Positions 47,542 to 57,485 of a stretch of DNA of 64,000 nt are shown piece after piece (the first letter of the stretch is position 1; each line of letters starts with the position of its first letter). Under the pieces are notes generated by a model, which was given only the letters and a program-made list of their open reading frames with translations, did no database searches and was not told where the DNA came from. Origin of the DNA: Acidobacteriota bacterium (GTDB lineage Bacteria > Acidobacteriota > Terriglobia > UBA7540). Location of the stretch: NCBI GenBank assembly GCA_003165315.1, contig PLSX01000112.1:1-64000 (forward strand), in the 5' to 3' direction. Both the position numbers and the translations under genes were made by a program.

Positions 47542-49708
47542 GACACAAGAACCTGAAACCGGCAGTCGGAAGCCCACATTCAGGACGAATCCGCTTTTCT
47601 ATCGGCTTCCGGACCCTGACTTTCGTTTCCAGTCCTTGTGCCTCGGTCTCCTGGTGGTAGCTTCCCTTGCTTTCGCCCGCCCCGCACTGGCGCAGACGAC
47701 TCCGCCAGCGGTGACAGATGTCATCGGTTCGCACGACCTTTCTCCCGGGGGGACGGGTTCCCCGATTAAGGGGACTCTTTCTGGTTCCTGCCTTTACTGC
47801 CATGCTCCGCATTCCGGCTTGAATGGCTCTGCGGGCCTCGCTCCTACGCCACTCTGGGACCAGAAGCTCTCATCGGTTTCGTCCTACACGGTTTACTCAA
47901 GCGGGACATTGGTTAACACACCCAACCCTTCACCTCAGCTGGGTACTAACTCCACCCTTTGCCTGAGTTGTCATGATGGCACTGTGGCAGGGTCCCCGGG
48001 CGCCCTTGTCCCTTACGGGCAAGTTCCGATGACGGGGCAGATGAATGCTGCAGACGTGTTTGGCACCAACCTTTCCACGATGCATCCAGTCAGCTTCATC
48101 CTCCCGTTAAAAAGTTCTCCGGATTTGTGGCCGTCCGTTTATGCCAGTCCCCCATCGACTCAGGATCAAACTGGCGCTGTGCAGCTTATTAACGGAAACG
48201 TGGAGTGCAGCAGCTGCCACAATGCCCACGTGCAAAATATCGACCCGAACAATCCAAATTTCCTGGTCCTGAATAACGCCAATGGTGCACTTTGCGCGGC
48301 CTGCCACAATCCTACTGTCCCCACCGGAACAGGGATGGGGTTGACCAGCCCACAGGTGGCCACCCAAACTGTGCTGCGCGCAGCGGGATCACCCCTTTCA
48401 TCCAGCGCCGCATCGAGCAAACCTAATCCGCTTGCGGGTTGGACCACCAGCATTCACGCCACAGCATCGAACCGGGTGCCTGGTCGGATTTTGCTGGAAA
48501 CCACTGCAACGCCCTCGAAGGGGAGCTCCACCAGCAAAGTACAGGCATCCCTTGGACCTTATGGCACGGTGGCCAGGAATGCTTGTGCATCGTGCCACGC
48601 TACCCACAATGCCCAAGGCGGCAATTCACTGCTTCGGGCCGCTGAAGACCAAGCTTGCGTTGTTTGCCACAATGGAAGTTCGACGACGTCTCCCCCCACC
48701 GCCAATATCCTTGCCGAAACCTTGGCGCCGAAGTATGGGCATGCTTTTTCGCCAGGGAACAGCTCTCACCTGCCGCATGAGGGCGCGCTCTTGAATCAAA
48801 ACCGACATGTTACCTGTGTGGATTGCCATAACCCGCATTCAAGCAGTCGGGTCGCTGCATTTACCGAGGCGCCCGCGATTCGTCTTTCCCAGGCCCAGGT
48901 GGTGGGGATCAGCGGGACGGATGGCAAGACCGTGGTCACACCCGCCAGCAACCAATATGAGAATTGCCTGCGCTGCCATGGAACCAGCACTGGCAAACAA
49001 GCTAAAATTATTTACGGATATTTACCGATCAGGGCGGTTGCCGCAAGCGACGCACTGAACGTAGCTCCAGAATTCAGCACTTTCGCAACATCAAGTCACC
49101 CCGTTTTCCACGACAGCACCAGCACATTTCCGCAGCCAAGCCTGCGCACTAGCATGCTAAAGCTTGATGGCATGACGATTGGACGTAACATGGGGGTGCG
49201 AATCCTGTGCACGGACTGCCACAATAGCGACGACAATCGTGAATTCGGCGGCAGTGGACCGAATGGACCGCACGGATCGATTTTCCCTCACATCCTGGAA
49301 CGCCGATATGAATTTAGTCAGGCAGGGGCCCCCGGCGCGGCCATTTCCAATCTGTTCCCGAACCCCACCTTGAACGCGCAAGGCGGGCCCGGTGGCGGCC
49401 CCTACGCGCTGTGCGCCAAGTGCCATGACCTCAACCAGATCATGAACAATACTAGCTTCAGTGAGCATTCCCGCCATATTAAAGATGGATTCTCTTGCTC
49501 TGCATGCCACGTTGCCCACGGGATGGGAGCCCAATCGGCTACCATTTCTGGCCAACGACTGGTAAACTTCGATATCAAAGTCGTCGCACCCAGCGGTGGT
49601 ACTCCGATCTCCTATAGCCGTGCGACCAATTCCTGTGCTCTGGTTTGCCATAATCACACTCATCAGCTCCGGGCGGCTGGCGGATCGGTAAAACCTAGCT
49701 TTCGATAA
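47528..49708 (+). CDS. Multiheme c-type cytochrome, 11 CXXCH plus one CXXXCH
   Basis: ATG at 47528 overlapping the NHL gene; heme motifs counted in the translation; signal-like segment LCLGLLVVASLAFARPALAQ. Confidence 0.88.
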   Translation: MINTKTQEPETGSRKPTFRTNPLFYRLPDPDFRFQSLCLGLLVVASLAFARPALAQTTPPAVTDVIGSHDLSPGGTGSPIKGTLSGSCLYCHAPHSGLNGSAGLAPTPLWDQKLSSVSSYTVYSSGTLVNTPNPSPQLGTNSTLCLSCHDGTVAGSPGALVPYGQVPMTGQMNAADVFGTNLSTMHPVSFILPLKSSPDLWPSVYASPPSTQDQTGAVQLINGNVECSSCHNAHVQNIDPNNPNFLVLNNANGALCAACHNPTVPTGTGMGLTSPQVATQTVLRAAGSPLSSSAASSKPNPLAGWTTSIHATASNRVPGRILLETTATPSKGSSTSKVQASLGPYGTVARNACASCHATHNAQGGNSLLRAAEDQACVVCHNGSSTTSPPTANILAETLAPKYGHAFSPGNSSHLPHEGALLNQNRHVTCVDCHNPHSSSRVAAFTEAPAIRLSQAQVVGISGTDGKTVVTPASNQYENCLRCHGTSTGKQAKIIYGYLPIRAVAASDALNVAPEFSTFATSSHPVFHDSTSTFPQPSLRTSMLKLDGMTIGRNMGVRILCTDCHNSDDNREFGGSGPNGPHGSIFPHILERRYEFSQAGAPGAAISNLFPNPTLNAQGGPGGGPYALCAKCHDLNQIMNNTSFSEHSRHIKDGFSCSACHVAHGMGAQSATISGQRLVNFDIKVVAPSGGTPISYSRATNSCALVCHNHTHQLRAAGGSVKPSFR

Positions 49709-49855
49709 ATAAGAAGTGCGAAGCTGGAAGCGAGAAGCTTGAAGTTAGAACCCGGGTTTCTTGATGTTAGCTGCGACGATTGGGGCAAAGTTTCTCCTCC
49801 ACTCTGGATTCTAAATTCTGACTCCAGGCTCCTGTTTTCTGACTCCTTTTTCTAT
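49705..49855. repeat. Degenerate heptamer-type palindrome downstream of multiheme cytochrome
   Basis: gaagtgcgaagctggaagcgagaagcttgaagttagaa ... ctggattctaaattctgactccaggctcctgttttctgactcc. Confidence 0.6.
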
Positions 49856-51029
49856 GTTTTCCTCCCGCACCAACTGGCCACTCGCTCCAAATCTTCTCTC
49901 CCAACTTTTGCGCGAGCGCCGGGAGCTCGGCCTGCCCACTCTGGACTTGACGGAATCCAATCCTACACGATGCGGTTTTGCGCTGGATGCGGATGATACT
50001 CTGGCCCCGCTCCACGACCCTCTCGCGCTGTTGTATCAGCCCGACCCACGGGGACTGCGTGTGGCCAGGGAAGCCGTGGCGGGGTATTACGTTGAGCATG
50101 GAGTTCAGCTTGACCCGGAACAAATCTTTCTTACCGCCAGCACCAGCGAGGCTTACTCATTTGTGTTCCGTCTGCTCGCCAACCCAGGCGATAAGATCCT
50201 TGCGCCCCAGCCTAGCTATCCTCTTTTTGATTTTCTCGGCGCCTTGAATGACGTCAACGTGGTCCCGTACCCGTTGGCTTATAACGATGGCTGGCAGGTG
50301 GATTTGCAAGGACTCGCCTCGCGATGGGATTCACGCTCGCGCGCTGTACTGGTTGTTCATCCCAACAACCCCACGGGTTCTTACATTCAAAATCGCGAGT
50401 TGATTGCGATGACGGAGATTTGCCTGCAACACCAAGGTGCCATCATCGCAGATGAGGTCTTTTCCGACTATGGTTTCGCAGCGGACGCGGACCGTGTGGT
50501 GACCCACGCACAAAATACGGAGGTTCTCACCTTCACGCTCAGCGGGCTCTCGAAGATTTCTGCCCTGCCGCAGATGAAGCTTGCATGGATTGTTGTGAAT
50601 GGCCCGGCGGATTTGCGCCGTCAGGCGCTGGCGCGCCTCGAGGTAATTGCAGACACCTACCTTTCCGTCAGCGCCCCTGTGGCCCTGGCTACACCAAGGT
50701 GGCTTGCGCAGCGCGGTCCCATCCAATCGCAAATACTGGATCGGGTGCAAGCTAATCTGCGGCAGCTTGATGCCATGCTCACGCCGGAATTGCCCCTGAG
50801 TAGGCTAAAAGTCGAAGGCGGCTGGTATGCCATTCTTCGTGTGCCTTCCACACGCAGCGATGAGGATTGGGCGGCGGAGTTGCTGACTCAAACAGGCGTA
50901 TCGTTGCATCCGGGCCACTTTTACGATTTCCCTTCGGAAGGCTTCCTTGTTTTGAGCCTGCTGCCCGCCCCGGGAGCCTTTGCGGATGCCTTGGGTAAAG
51001 TGGTTTCCCTGATCTCCTCGCAAAGCTGA
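49854..51029 (+). CDS. PLP-dependent aminotransferase class I/II
   Basis: TESNPTRCGF, HPNNPTGSYI, SGLSKISALPQMKLAWI motifs. Confidence 0.9.
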   Translation: MFSSRTNWPLAPNLLSQLLRERRELGLPTLDLTESNPTRCGFALDADDTLAPLHDPLALLYQPDPRGLRVAREAVAGYYVEHGVQLDPEQIFLTASTSEAYSFVFRLLANPGDKILAPQPSYPLFDFLGALNDVNVVPYPLAYNDGWQVDLQGLASRWDSRSRAVLVVHPNNPTGSYIQNRELIAMTEICLQHQGAIIADEVFSDYGFAADADRVVTHAQNTEVLTFTLSGLSKISALPQMKLAWIVVNGPADLRRQALARLEVIADTYLSVSAPVALATPRWLAQRGPIQSQILDRVQANLRQLDAMLTPELPLSRLKVEGGWYAILRVPSTRSDEDWAAELLTQTGVSLHPGHFYDFPSEGFLVLSLLPAPGAFADALGKVVSLISSQS

Positions 51030-51063
51030 CTTGTTTATTTGATTTTTGCTCGGCGACGCCCAC

Positions 51064-53088
51064 CTACCACGAGCCCCGTTGGGCCGCCTCAACGAGTTTG
51101 CGGACAGGCGCAACAATCATCAGCAGGAGTTCCGCGTGGGGTTTGGCTGCCAAGTCGAGCAGGACACGCTGCTCTTCCGCCCAGGCAGGTGGGGCGGGAT
51201 GGCCGGAGTCAAGATAGTCCAGCGGTTCCAAGCCAGTCTTTGCCACCGCCGACAAATCTTCCGCCAATGGGATATTTTCTTGAAGCAGCGCCGACTGCTG
51301 GAGAATCGGCAACAAAATTTCGCGACTGTCGCGCCAGATTATAAGTTGCTTGCGTATCCCGTCTTGATCGGTGGGCAGATGATCCACTCTTACGGCGAAA
51401 ATCCGTGCCGATTCACTCTCCGGTCGCGCCGCATCAACAAGCCGATTGTACGGGGTCAGACTGGTGTAATCGCGCGCGTCTTCGCGGTCATAGTCCTTGA
51501 TAGGCTCCACAACATCAGCCAGAGTTTTGAGCGTTTCGGGCGACTGCATGCCAGCCAGGCGGGCAAGCATCCGGGTGTAGTTGGAGATATGCGTCGCGCC
51601 CACCCAGTCCAGTTCGCGGCTGACGACTTCGAGCCGTCGATACATGGAATCCACATCTTTCACTTCTTGGGGCGACCAGAACCGTTCGGCAATGGCGGCC
51701 GCGGAGGGCCAGATGCGGGAGTCAATGTTCTCCGGCGTTACAAGTTCGCTCCACATGCAAGCCTCGCCGCCCAGGATGTGTGAAGCCTGATCGGGTGTCA
51801 GGTTGGTGGCGCCAGCAAGCGGGTCAACTTGGTAGTAATTTGCCGGCGCCAGTGCGAGATCAAGATAATAGCCATGGGAGAGAATGCTCATGTAACCCAG
51901 TTGCGCTGTTTGAACCAGGGATTCAGGGCCGCGCCACGACTGCACAACAATATCTTTCGGGAGGCCGGGATGAAAGATTTCGTCCCATCCAATCATCTTC
52001 TTCCCATGCCTCTGGACAATGGCCAGCAGGCGGCGATTAAAGTAAGTCTGGAGGCCGGCATTATCTTTGATGCTTTGCGCTTGCTTGAAGGCCGAAATCT
52101 GTGAATTGGCATCCCATTGCACGCCGTTGACTTCGTCACCGCCGACGTGGAAGTACTCATCGGGAAAGAGTCCGGCGATTTCGCCAATCAGGCCGTCGAG
52201 AAACGTGTACGTTTCCTCGCGCATTGGATTCAAGGTCGGATTGAAAATTCCCCATTTGCGCTCAATTTGAAACGGGCCACGCCCGCTTGCGAGTTCCGGA
52301 TATCCCACGAACCAGCTTGTGGAATGGCCCGGCATGTCCATCTCAGGAACGACGCGAATGCCGCGGTCGCGCGCGTATGCCACCAGTTCGGTTATTTGCG
52401 CCTGCGTATAATAGTGCCCGTCCGATCCCAATTCTTGCAGCTTGGGAAATTTCTTGCTTTCAATGCGGAAGCCCTGGTCATCGGAGATGTGAAGGTGCAG
52501 TACATTCAGTTTTACCGCGGCCATGGCGTCAATATTGCGCTGCAACACCCCCATTGGCATCCAGTGCCGGCACACGTCGATCATTAAGCCTCGCCACGGA
52601 AATCGCGGATGATCGGCGATGTGCACGGCGGGCACGCTAAATCCCTGCGCGTCGAGGCGGACAAGCTGGAGGAATGTTTCCATGCCGCGAAGGACTCCGA
52701 CGGGCGTCGTTGCCGTCAGACTTGCGTCTTGTGCGGTGACGTCAAGTTGATAGGATTCTTCTTCGCGCACCGACTGAATTTCCTCCCCCGCGTGGTCGCA
52801 ATGCAGCACCAGTGGTGCTCCAGGTGTGTTTTCCAATCCATTGGGGAAGGGGATTCCTGTCTGGAGCGAAAGGCGGTGAACCAAGCGGGCAGCTGCGGCC
52901 TCAAGGCGGGGCTCCCGGAATCCCTCCAGCGCCACGCGGAACCTGCCGTCAATAACCAATCGCCCGGAACCGGGTTCGAGTTTCGCCGGTTGGGGCATTA
53001 GGTTGTAAGTCTCTGCCCAAGCGGGTCGGTGGCTCAGCATCATGGCGACGATGAATCCCACCAAACATAATTTTCTTAGGCCTTCCAT
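51064..53088 (-). CDS. Beta-N-acetylhexosaminidase (GH20)
   Basis: RGLMIDVCRHWMP, HLHISDDQGFRIES, FHVGGDEVNG active-site motif. Confidence 0.92.
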   Translation of the reverse strand: MEGLRKLCLVGFIVAMMLSHRPAWAETYNLMPQPAKLEPGSGRLVIDGRFRVALEGFREPRLEAAAARLVHRLSLQTGIPFPNGLENTPGAPLVLHCDHAGEEIQSVREEESYQLDVTAQDASLTATTPVGVLRGMETFLQLVRLDAQGFSVPAVHIADHPRFPWRGLMIDVCRHWMPMGVLQRNIDAMAAVKLNVLHLHISDDQGFRIESKKFPKLQELGSDGHYYTQAQITELVAYARDRGIRVVPEMDMPGHSTSWFVGYPELASGRGPFQIERKWGIFNPTLNPMREETYTFLDGLIGEIAGLFPDEYFHVGGDEVNGVQWDANSQISAFKQAQSIKDNAGLQTYFNRRLLAIVQRHGKKMIGWDEIFHPGLPKDIVVQSWRGPESLVQTAQLGYMSILSHGYYLDLALAPANYYQVDPLAGATNLTPDQASHILGGEACMWSELVTPENIDSRIWPSAAAIAERFWSPQEVKDVDSMYRRLEVVSRELDWVGATHISNYTRMLARLAGMQSPETLKTLADVVEPIKDYDREDARDYTSLTPYNRLVDAARPESESARIFAVRVDHLPTDQDGIRKQLIIWRDSREILLPILQQSALLQENIPLAEDLSAVAKTGLEPLDYLDSGHPAPPAWAEEQRVLLDLAAKPHAELLLMIVAPVRKLVEAAQRGSW

Positions 53089-53349
53089 TTCGACCTCCCT
53101 GCGGCGGCATGCGGCTTCGCAGTAAATGTTGCTTGAATGAGACCTTCGGCTGCGAAAAGAAAAAGCAGCGGCGACGCGCATGACAATAGTTGAACCGCTG
53201 GACAATTGCAATCTCAGCCGTGGGTTGCTGCTTTGTCATTCAAATTATCTGTTGCGGGGCGTAGAATGTTCATAGGGATTGCCGAAAGCTTATCGCCCAG
53301 CGTGCCCCGGCAAAGTTACGGATCGATATGCCCCGTAATTGAGATTAAT

Positions 53350-53622
53350 ATGGCAAGAGGATGGGAAAGCAAATCGGTTGAATCACAAATGGAAACGTCG
53401 CAGTCTAATAAAGAGGAAGCCGGCAAAAAGCGTGTGAGTTCGGAAGTGGCTGCCGCCATTCGGAAGAAGGAAACTCTCCTGTTAGCTCGCGCCCACCTGC
53501 TGCAGCAAATGCAATTGACGCAGCATCCGCGCCGCCGCGAAATGCTCCAAAACGCGCTTATGGATTTGGAGAAGCAAATCGCGGATCTGAGTGTGCTTGA
53601 TCGTGCGGCAGGAAGTGACTGA
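53350..53622 (+). CDS. Hypothetical helical protein
   Basis: ATG at 53350; charged/helical 90 aa. Confidence 0.4.
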   Translation: MARGWESKSVESQMETSQSNKEEAGKKRVSSEVAAAIRKKETLLLARAHLLQQMQLTQHPRRREMLQNALMDLEKQIADLSVLDRAAGSD

Positions 53623-53692
53623 ATGGAACGGCGTTCTGCACCTTGGTGGGGGGACGGCGGAGCAGTGCGGAAACTTTGCCTCTTACTTTACC

Positions 53693-54142
53693 TCATTCAT
53701 CCTTCACAAATTTCAGCGCGGCGGAATTGATGCAATAGCGCAGGTGAGTGGGTGGGGGGCCATCCTCAAACACGTGCCCCAGGTGCGCGTCACATCGGGC
53801 ACACTGCACTTCTGTCCGCCTCATGCCGTAGCTCGTGTCGGTCTTAACTTGAATGTTCTTGTTCTCAACCGGGTCCCAGAAGCTCGGCCAACCCGTGCCG
53901 GATTCGAATTTCTTCTGGGAGTGGAAAAGGTCCGCCCCGCAACAGATACAGCGGAAGACTCCCTCTTCATGAATATTCCAGTATTGGCCGGTGAAAGCGC
54001 ACTCGGTGCCGCCATGGCGGGTCACCTGGTACTGTTCGGGGGTAAGAATTGCCTTCCATTCCGCGTCTGTCTTGACCACTTTTTCGATGCCCACTTTGCC
54101 CTCCTGATCGCGCGGAATGTCGCCCTGCCATTTTTCCTGCAT
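53693..54142 (-). CDS. msrB: Peptide-methionine (R)-S-oxide reductase MsrB
   Basis: [40 protein letters not shown]. Confidence 0.95.
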   Translation of the reverse strand: MQEKWQGDIPRDQEGKVGIEKVVKTDAEWKAILTPEQYQVTRHGGTECAFTGQYWNIHEEGVFRCICCGADLFHSQKKFESGTGWPSFWDPVENKNIQVKTDTSYGMRRTEVQCARCDAHLGHVFEDGPPPTHLRYCINSAALKFVKDE

Positions 54143-54226
54143 GGCGCATTCGGAATCCTGATGTTTTTGCGTTGCCCACGGGCGCCCCGTAGAGCGCCCT
54201 AAAGTCGGCCAGTCCAGCCCAGCCCT

Positions 54227-54565
54227 CTATTTCTTGAGTGAACGGATGTACTTGACCAGCGACTTTACCTGATCGTCACTCAGAGAGTCCTTGAAGGGCG
54301 GCATCGCCGTACCCGTTTTCCCGTTCTTGATGGTCTTCGTTAGTTCTTCATCGGTCAGTGAGGCCTGCACCTTGGGGTCGGTGAAGTCGGGAGTCTTGAG
54401 CGCTGGGTAACCCTTGCCATCAGCCCCGTGGCACATCGCGCACTTTTGTTTGAAAAGATCGCCGCCCCCGTCGGGGGCCGGACCCGCCTGAAGCGCAATG
54501 CAGAAAATGAGCAAGAACGTACCAACTCCCAAAACTTTGAAGAACGTCGTTACCTGAAATCGCAT
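54227..54565 (-). CDS. Small monoheme cytochrome c
   Basis: CAMCHGADGKG and signal peptide. Confidence 0.88.
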   Translation of the reverse strand: MRFQVTTFFKVLGVGTFLLIFCIALQAGPAPDGGGDLFKQKCAMCHGADGKGYPALKTPDFTDPKVQASLTDEELTKTIKNGKTGTAMPPFKDSLSDDQVKSLVKYIRSLKK

Positions 54566-54596
54566 GGTGCTCCTTGGGTTTTAGAATTTGACGGAT

Positions 54597-54869
54597 TTAC
54601 TTGATTGGAACATAGCCTGGGATTTGCGCCGACCCTGCGCCAAAGAAAAACTGCTCCATCTGGGCGCCGATAAAATCCTGCGCTTCCTTTGTCGAAGTCA
54701 CCAGGCGATATTCGTTGATCAACATTCTTAAGTGGTTCAGCCACTCGTTCCACGCTTCCTGTGATACGTTATCGTAGATGCGCTGCCCGAGTTCTCCAAA
54801 CCACGGGGCCTCATCGAGACCCGGCAGTTCCTTATGAAGCCTTACGCACTTCACCATTCGTTGTGCCAT
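54597..54869 (-). CDS. yggX: Oxidative damage protection / Fe(II)-trafficking protein YggX-like
   Basis: MAQRMVKCVRLHKELPGLDEAPWFGELGQRIYDNVSQEAWNEWL. Confidence 0.9.
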   Translation of the reverse strand: MAQRMVKCVRLHKELPGLDEAPWFGELGQRIYDNVSQEAWNEWLNHLRMLINEYRLVTSTKEAQDFIGAQMEQFFFGAGSAQIPGYVPIK

Positions 54870-54989
54870 AGAGATACCTCTTCCCGGAATGAATTCTCTG
54901 TTTTTAGTCTGCTCATGGTGCCCACACCGGGCTTTCCCGGCCATCAACCACGCCCACTTACAACACCATTATACAGGAAATCCGGTGGC

Positions 54990-55652
54990 TTATTTCTTAC
55001 GGTGAATTTCCAGTTCAACTTCCTCGCCATTGAACAGCGGAAGCTGTGTGTGGGGATGGAGCACTCCATCCTGAAACGTGGCGGCAATGGATTGAGGCTT
55101 CGGCGGGGCGGGATTGGAAGTTGATTGGAGTTGGCGCACCCGGTTGACGAACTGTGCCGCCCGCTCAAGTTCTTCCGGGGTCTGATTGGATACCTTTGGC
55201 GACGGGGCGGCAGGTGGCGGATTGCGTGGTGCTTTTCCGCTGGCCGCATCGTCCATCGCCTCATTTGCCAGCCGGTCGGCTTCGCGATTCTGCTCGCGAT
55301 AAACATGCCGAATGGAAAAGGACTCAAGCCGGGAGATCAAACCCCTTGCCTTATCGAACAGTGGTTTCAGATCAGGGCTGCGAACCTTGTAGCGGCCATT
55401 AATCTGGTGCGCCATCAATTCCGAATCCGTCAGTACCCGCAGACTTGGATGATCGTGGTTCAGTGCGTATTCCAGCGCCGCCAGCAGCCCCTGGTATTCG
55501 GCAACATTATTGGTTGTCTTTCCAATGTACTTCCCAAAGGCCGTGACGGGATCGCCCTGCGGGGTTTCAATGGCAACGCCGAAGGCCGCGGGGCCCGGGT
55601 TGCCGCGCGATCCGCCGTCAATATGGGCAATAATTTCAGGTGAGTTGGGCAT
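54990..55652 (-). CDS. Ribonuclease HI-family protein
   Basis: HIDGGSRGNPGPAAFGV, NNVAEYQGLLAALEYA, VLTDSELMAHQINGRYKV. Confidence 0.88.
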   Translation of the reverse strand: MPNSPEIIAHIDGGSRGNPGPAAFGVAIETPQGDPVTAFGKYIGKTTNNVAEYQGLLAALEYALNHDHPSLRVLTDSELMAHQINGRYKVRSPDLKPLFDKARGLISRLESFSIRHVYREQNREADRLANEAMDDAASGKAPRNPPPAAPSPKVSNQTPEELERAAQFVNRVRQLQSTSNPAPPKPQSIAATFQDGVLHPHTQLPLFNGEEVELEIHRKK

Positions 55653-55654
55653 AG

Positions 55655-55768
55655 GGTGAAGGTTATCGGTTACAGGTCACAGGAAATAGGTCTCTGGTCA
55701 TGGATGAGAGGTGGTAGCGAAGGGTTTTAGATTCTGTAACCTGTTCCCTATGACCTGTAACCTGGTCT
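55655..55768. repeat. Heptamer palindrome, flavour AGGTTAC
   Basis: ggttatcggttacaggtcacagg / cctgttccctatgacctgtaacctgg. Confidence 0.8.
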
Positions 55769-56529
55769 TACGACATTGACACTCGCGTACCATCGCCACC
55801 GTCAAGGGCCGGATCTTCCGCCGGAGGTCCGGCATAATACTGAATGCGGCTGCAGTTTTCGCAGACCATCACGGTCTCGCTTGTCCGGATTTCGTTATAC
55901 ACTTGGGGCCTCAGTTGGATATTACAGGCAGTGCACAGGCCATTGCGAACTTCCGCCACCGCCGGGGGTTTGCGGTAGGTGCGGATGCGCTCATAGAGCT
56001 CCAGAACCTCTTCACTCAGAGTTGCAGCCACTTCCTTGCGCCGGGCTTTCAGCCGTTCGCACTCACCAATGTCCTTCTGCCGCTCGTTCTCAAGCTTCTT
56101 GATTTCCTCCGCCACGCGAGCCTTCTCGCCTTCCAACTTCGCTGCCGCCTCCTCCACCAGCTTCTGGATCTCCTCCGACTCGATCATCTTTTCCAGAATC
56201 TTGTCCTCAACCTTGCGGATGCTGGCCTCTTCCCCTTCAATCTCCTTCAGCAGCGCCTTGTACTGATCATTGGTCTTTACCTGATAGAGCTGGTCGCGGT
56301 GGCGGGAAATCTTGTCCTGAGTGGCTTTGATGTCGCCCTCCAGATCCTTGCGCTCCTTCAGGTTGGCGGCCACGCGCTTCTTGCGTTCTTCGTGGGAATT
56401 GATGAAATTGTCCAGCTGCGCTTGCAGGGTTTGAATCTCTTTGGGCAAGGAATCGGTCAGCTTCGTCAGTTCCGCAACTTCCAGGTCAAGCTGCTGGACC
56501 TCGACGACGGCTTTAAGGTCAGGATGCAC
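55768..56529 (-). CDS. C4-type zinc-ribbon coiled-coil protein
   Basis: Long coiled coil then CTACNIQLRPQVYNEIRTSETVMVCENCSRI. Confidence 0.87.
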   Translation of the reverse strand: MHPDLKAVVEVQQLDLEVAELTKLTDSLPKEIQTLQAQLDNFINSHEERKKRVAANLKERKDLEGDIKATQDKISRHRDQLYQVKTNDQYKALLKEIEGEEASIRKVEDKILEKMIESEEIQKLVEEAAAKLEGEKARVAEEIKKLENERQKDIGECERLKARRKEVAATLSEEVLELYERIRTYRKPPAVAEVRNGLCTACNIQLRPQVYNEIRTSETVMVCENCSRIQYYAGPPAEDPALDGGDGTRVSMS

Positions 56530-56726
56530 TTACTCTCCTTGGACGTGTGGTGTCCCCCGAGTGGGAAGGCGCATGCTCCAACGGATGCAAGCTGCTCCTT
56601 CCGTCACCCAACATTTTTGCATATTCCCAGCCAGCGCGGCAAGGAAATGCGAGCGGACCCCTGAGAATGAACGGTTTAAGAGCAGTTCACATCCGAAACA
56701 TCACGACCCGCGAGGCAGGTTGTGGG

Positions 56727-57320
56727 CTATTGCTTGGGCGCCCCAAAATCAACCTTGGGAGCTTCGCGCGCGCTTTCGGAGGCAGCAAAGTAATCGTTAT
56801 TCCGTTGGAATCCCGCCCACCCGGCATAAATACTGTTGGGGAACTGGCCAATGTAGGTGTTGTAGTCCTGAATGGCCTCGTTGTACCGGCGGCGCTCCAC
56901 GGCGATACGGTTCTCGCTTCCGGCCAACTCGTCCTGTAGGGCGGCGAAGTTCTGATCGGCTTTGAGGTTGGGATAGTTTTCGACCACCAGCAGCAATCTG
57001 CCGATGGCGCCATCCAACTGTCCGTTGGCGGCGATCTTGTCAGCGGGCGTCTTGGCATTCAGCAGACCAGCGCGGGCATTGGCGATGTCTCCGTATACCT
57101 TCTCTTCATGCTGGGCATAGCCCTTCACCGTAGCGACGAGGTTGGGAATCAGGTCAGCCCGCCGTTGCAGCACCACATCCACCTGCGCCCACTCTTGCTT
57201 GATGGCTTCGTTCTTGGTGACCATCGTGTTCTTGGCGCCGACGTACGACGCCCCCACCGTGGCGGCAACCAGCAATACCAGAACCAGAACCACTCCCACC
57301 ACAGCCAACAGAATCTTCAT
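56727..57320 (-). CDS. LemA family protein
   Basis: ATG at 57320; AIKQEWAQVDVVLQRRADLIPNLVATVKGYAQHEEKVYG. Confidence 0.92.
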   Translation of the reverse strand: MKILLAVVGVVLVLVLLVAATVGASYVGAKNTMVTKNEAIKQEWAQVDVVLQRRADLIPNLVATVKGYAQHEEKVYGDIANARAGLLNAKTPADKIAANGQLDGAIGRLLLVVENYPNLKADQNFAALQDELAGSENRIAVERRRYNEAIQDYNTYIGQFPNSIYAGWAGFQRNNDYFAASESAREAPKVDFGAPKQ

Positions 57321-57340
57321 AACTCTCCTCCTTTGAAAAC

Positions 57341-57485
57341 CCGTCCCCTGTGGCACAGGCACTCCTGCCTGTGCGCGAAATGGCACCCTAATGCATCGGG
57401 GGTGCTCACCTGCATAGCCAAGACCTGTCCCGATGGTTTTATCGGGATGGCCATGGCACATTTACCGGGCGGTTCGCAAACCGCC
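57341..57485. repeat. REP-like multi-hairpin intergenic element
   Basis: CAGGCA-CTCC-TGCCTG; TCCCGATggttttATCGGGA; GGGCGGTTCGCAAACCGCCC. Confidence 0.75.

Noticed and set aside
51046-51783. 245-aa plus-strand ORF antisense to GH20 gene
   Set aside because: Shadow ORF over strong GH20 active-site motifs on the minus strand.
54990-55652. RNase H-like gene as part of a retron or retroelement that could build the palindromes
   Set aside because: Stand-alone RNase HI-family gene in a housekeeping context with no reverse transcriptase partner; no evidence for a functional link.
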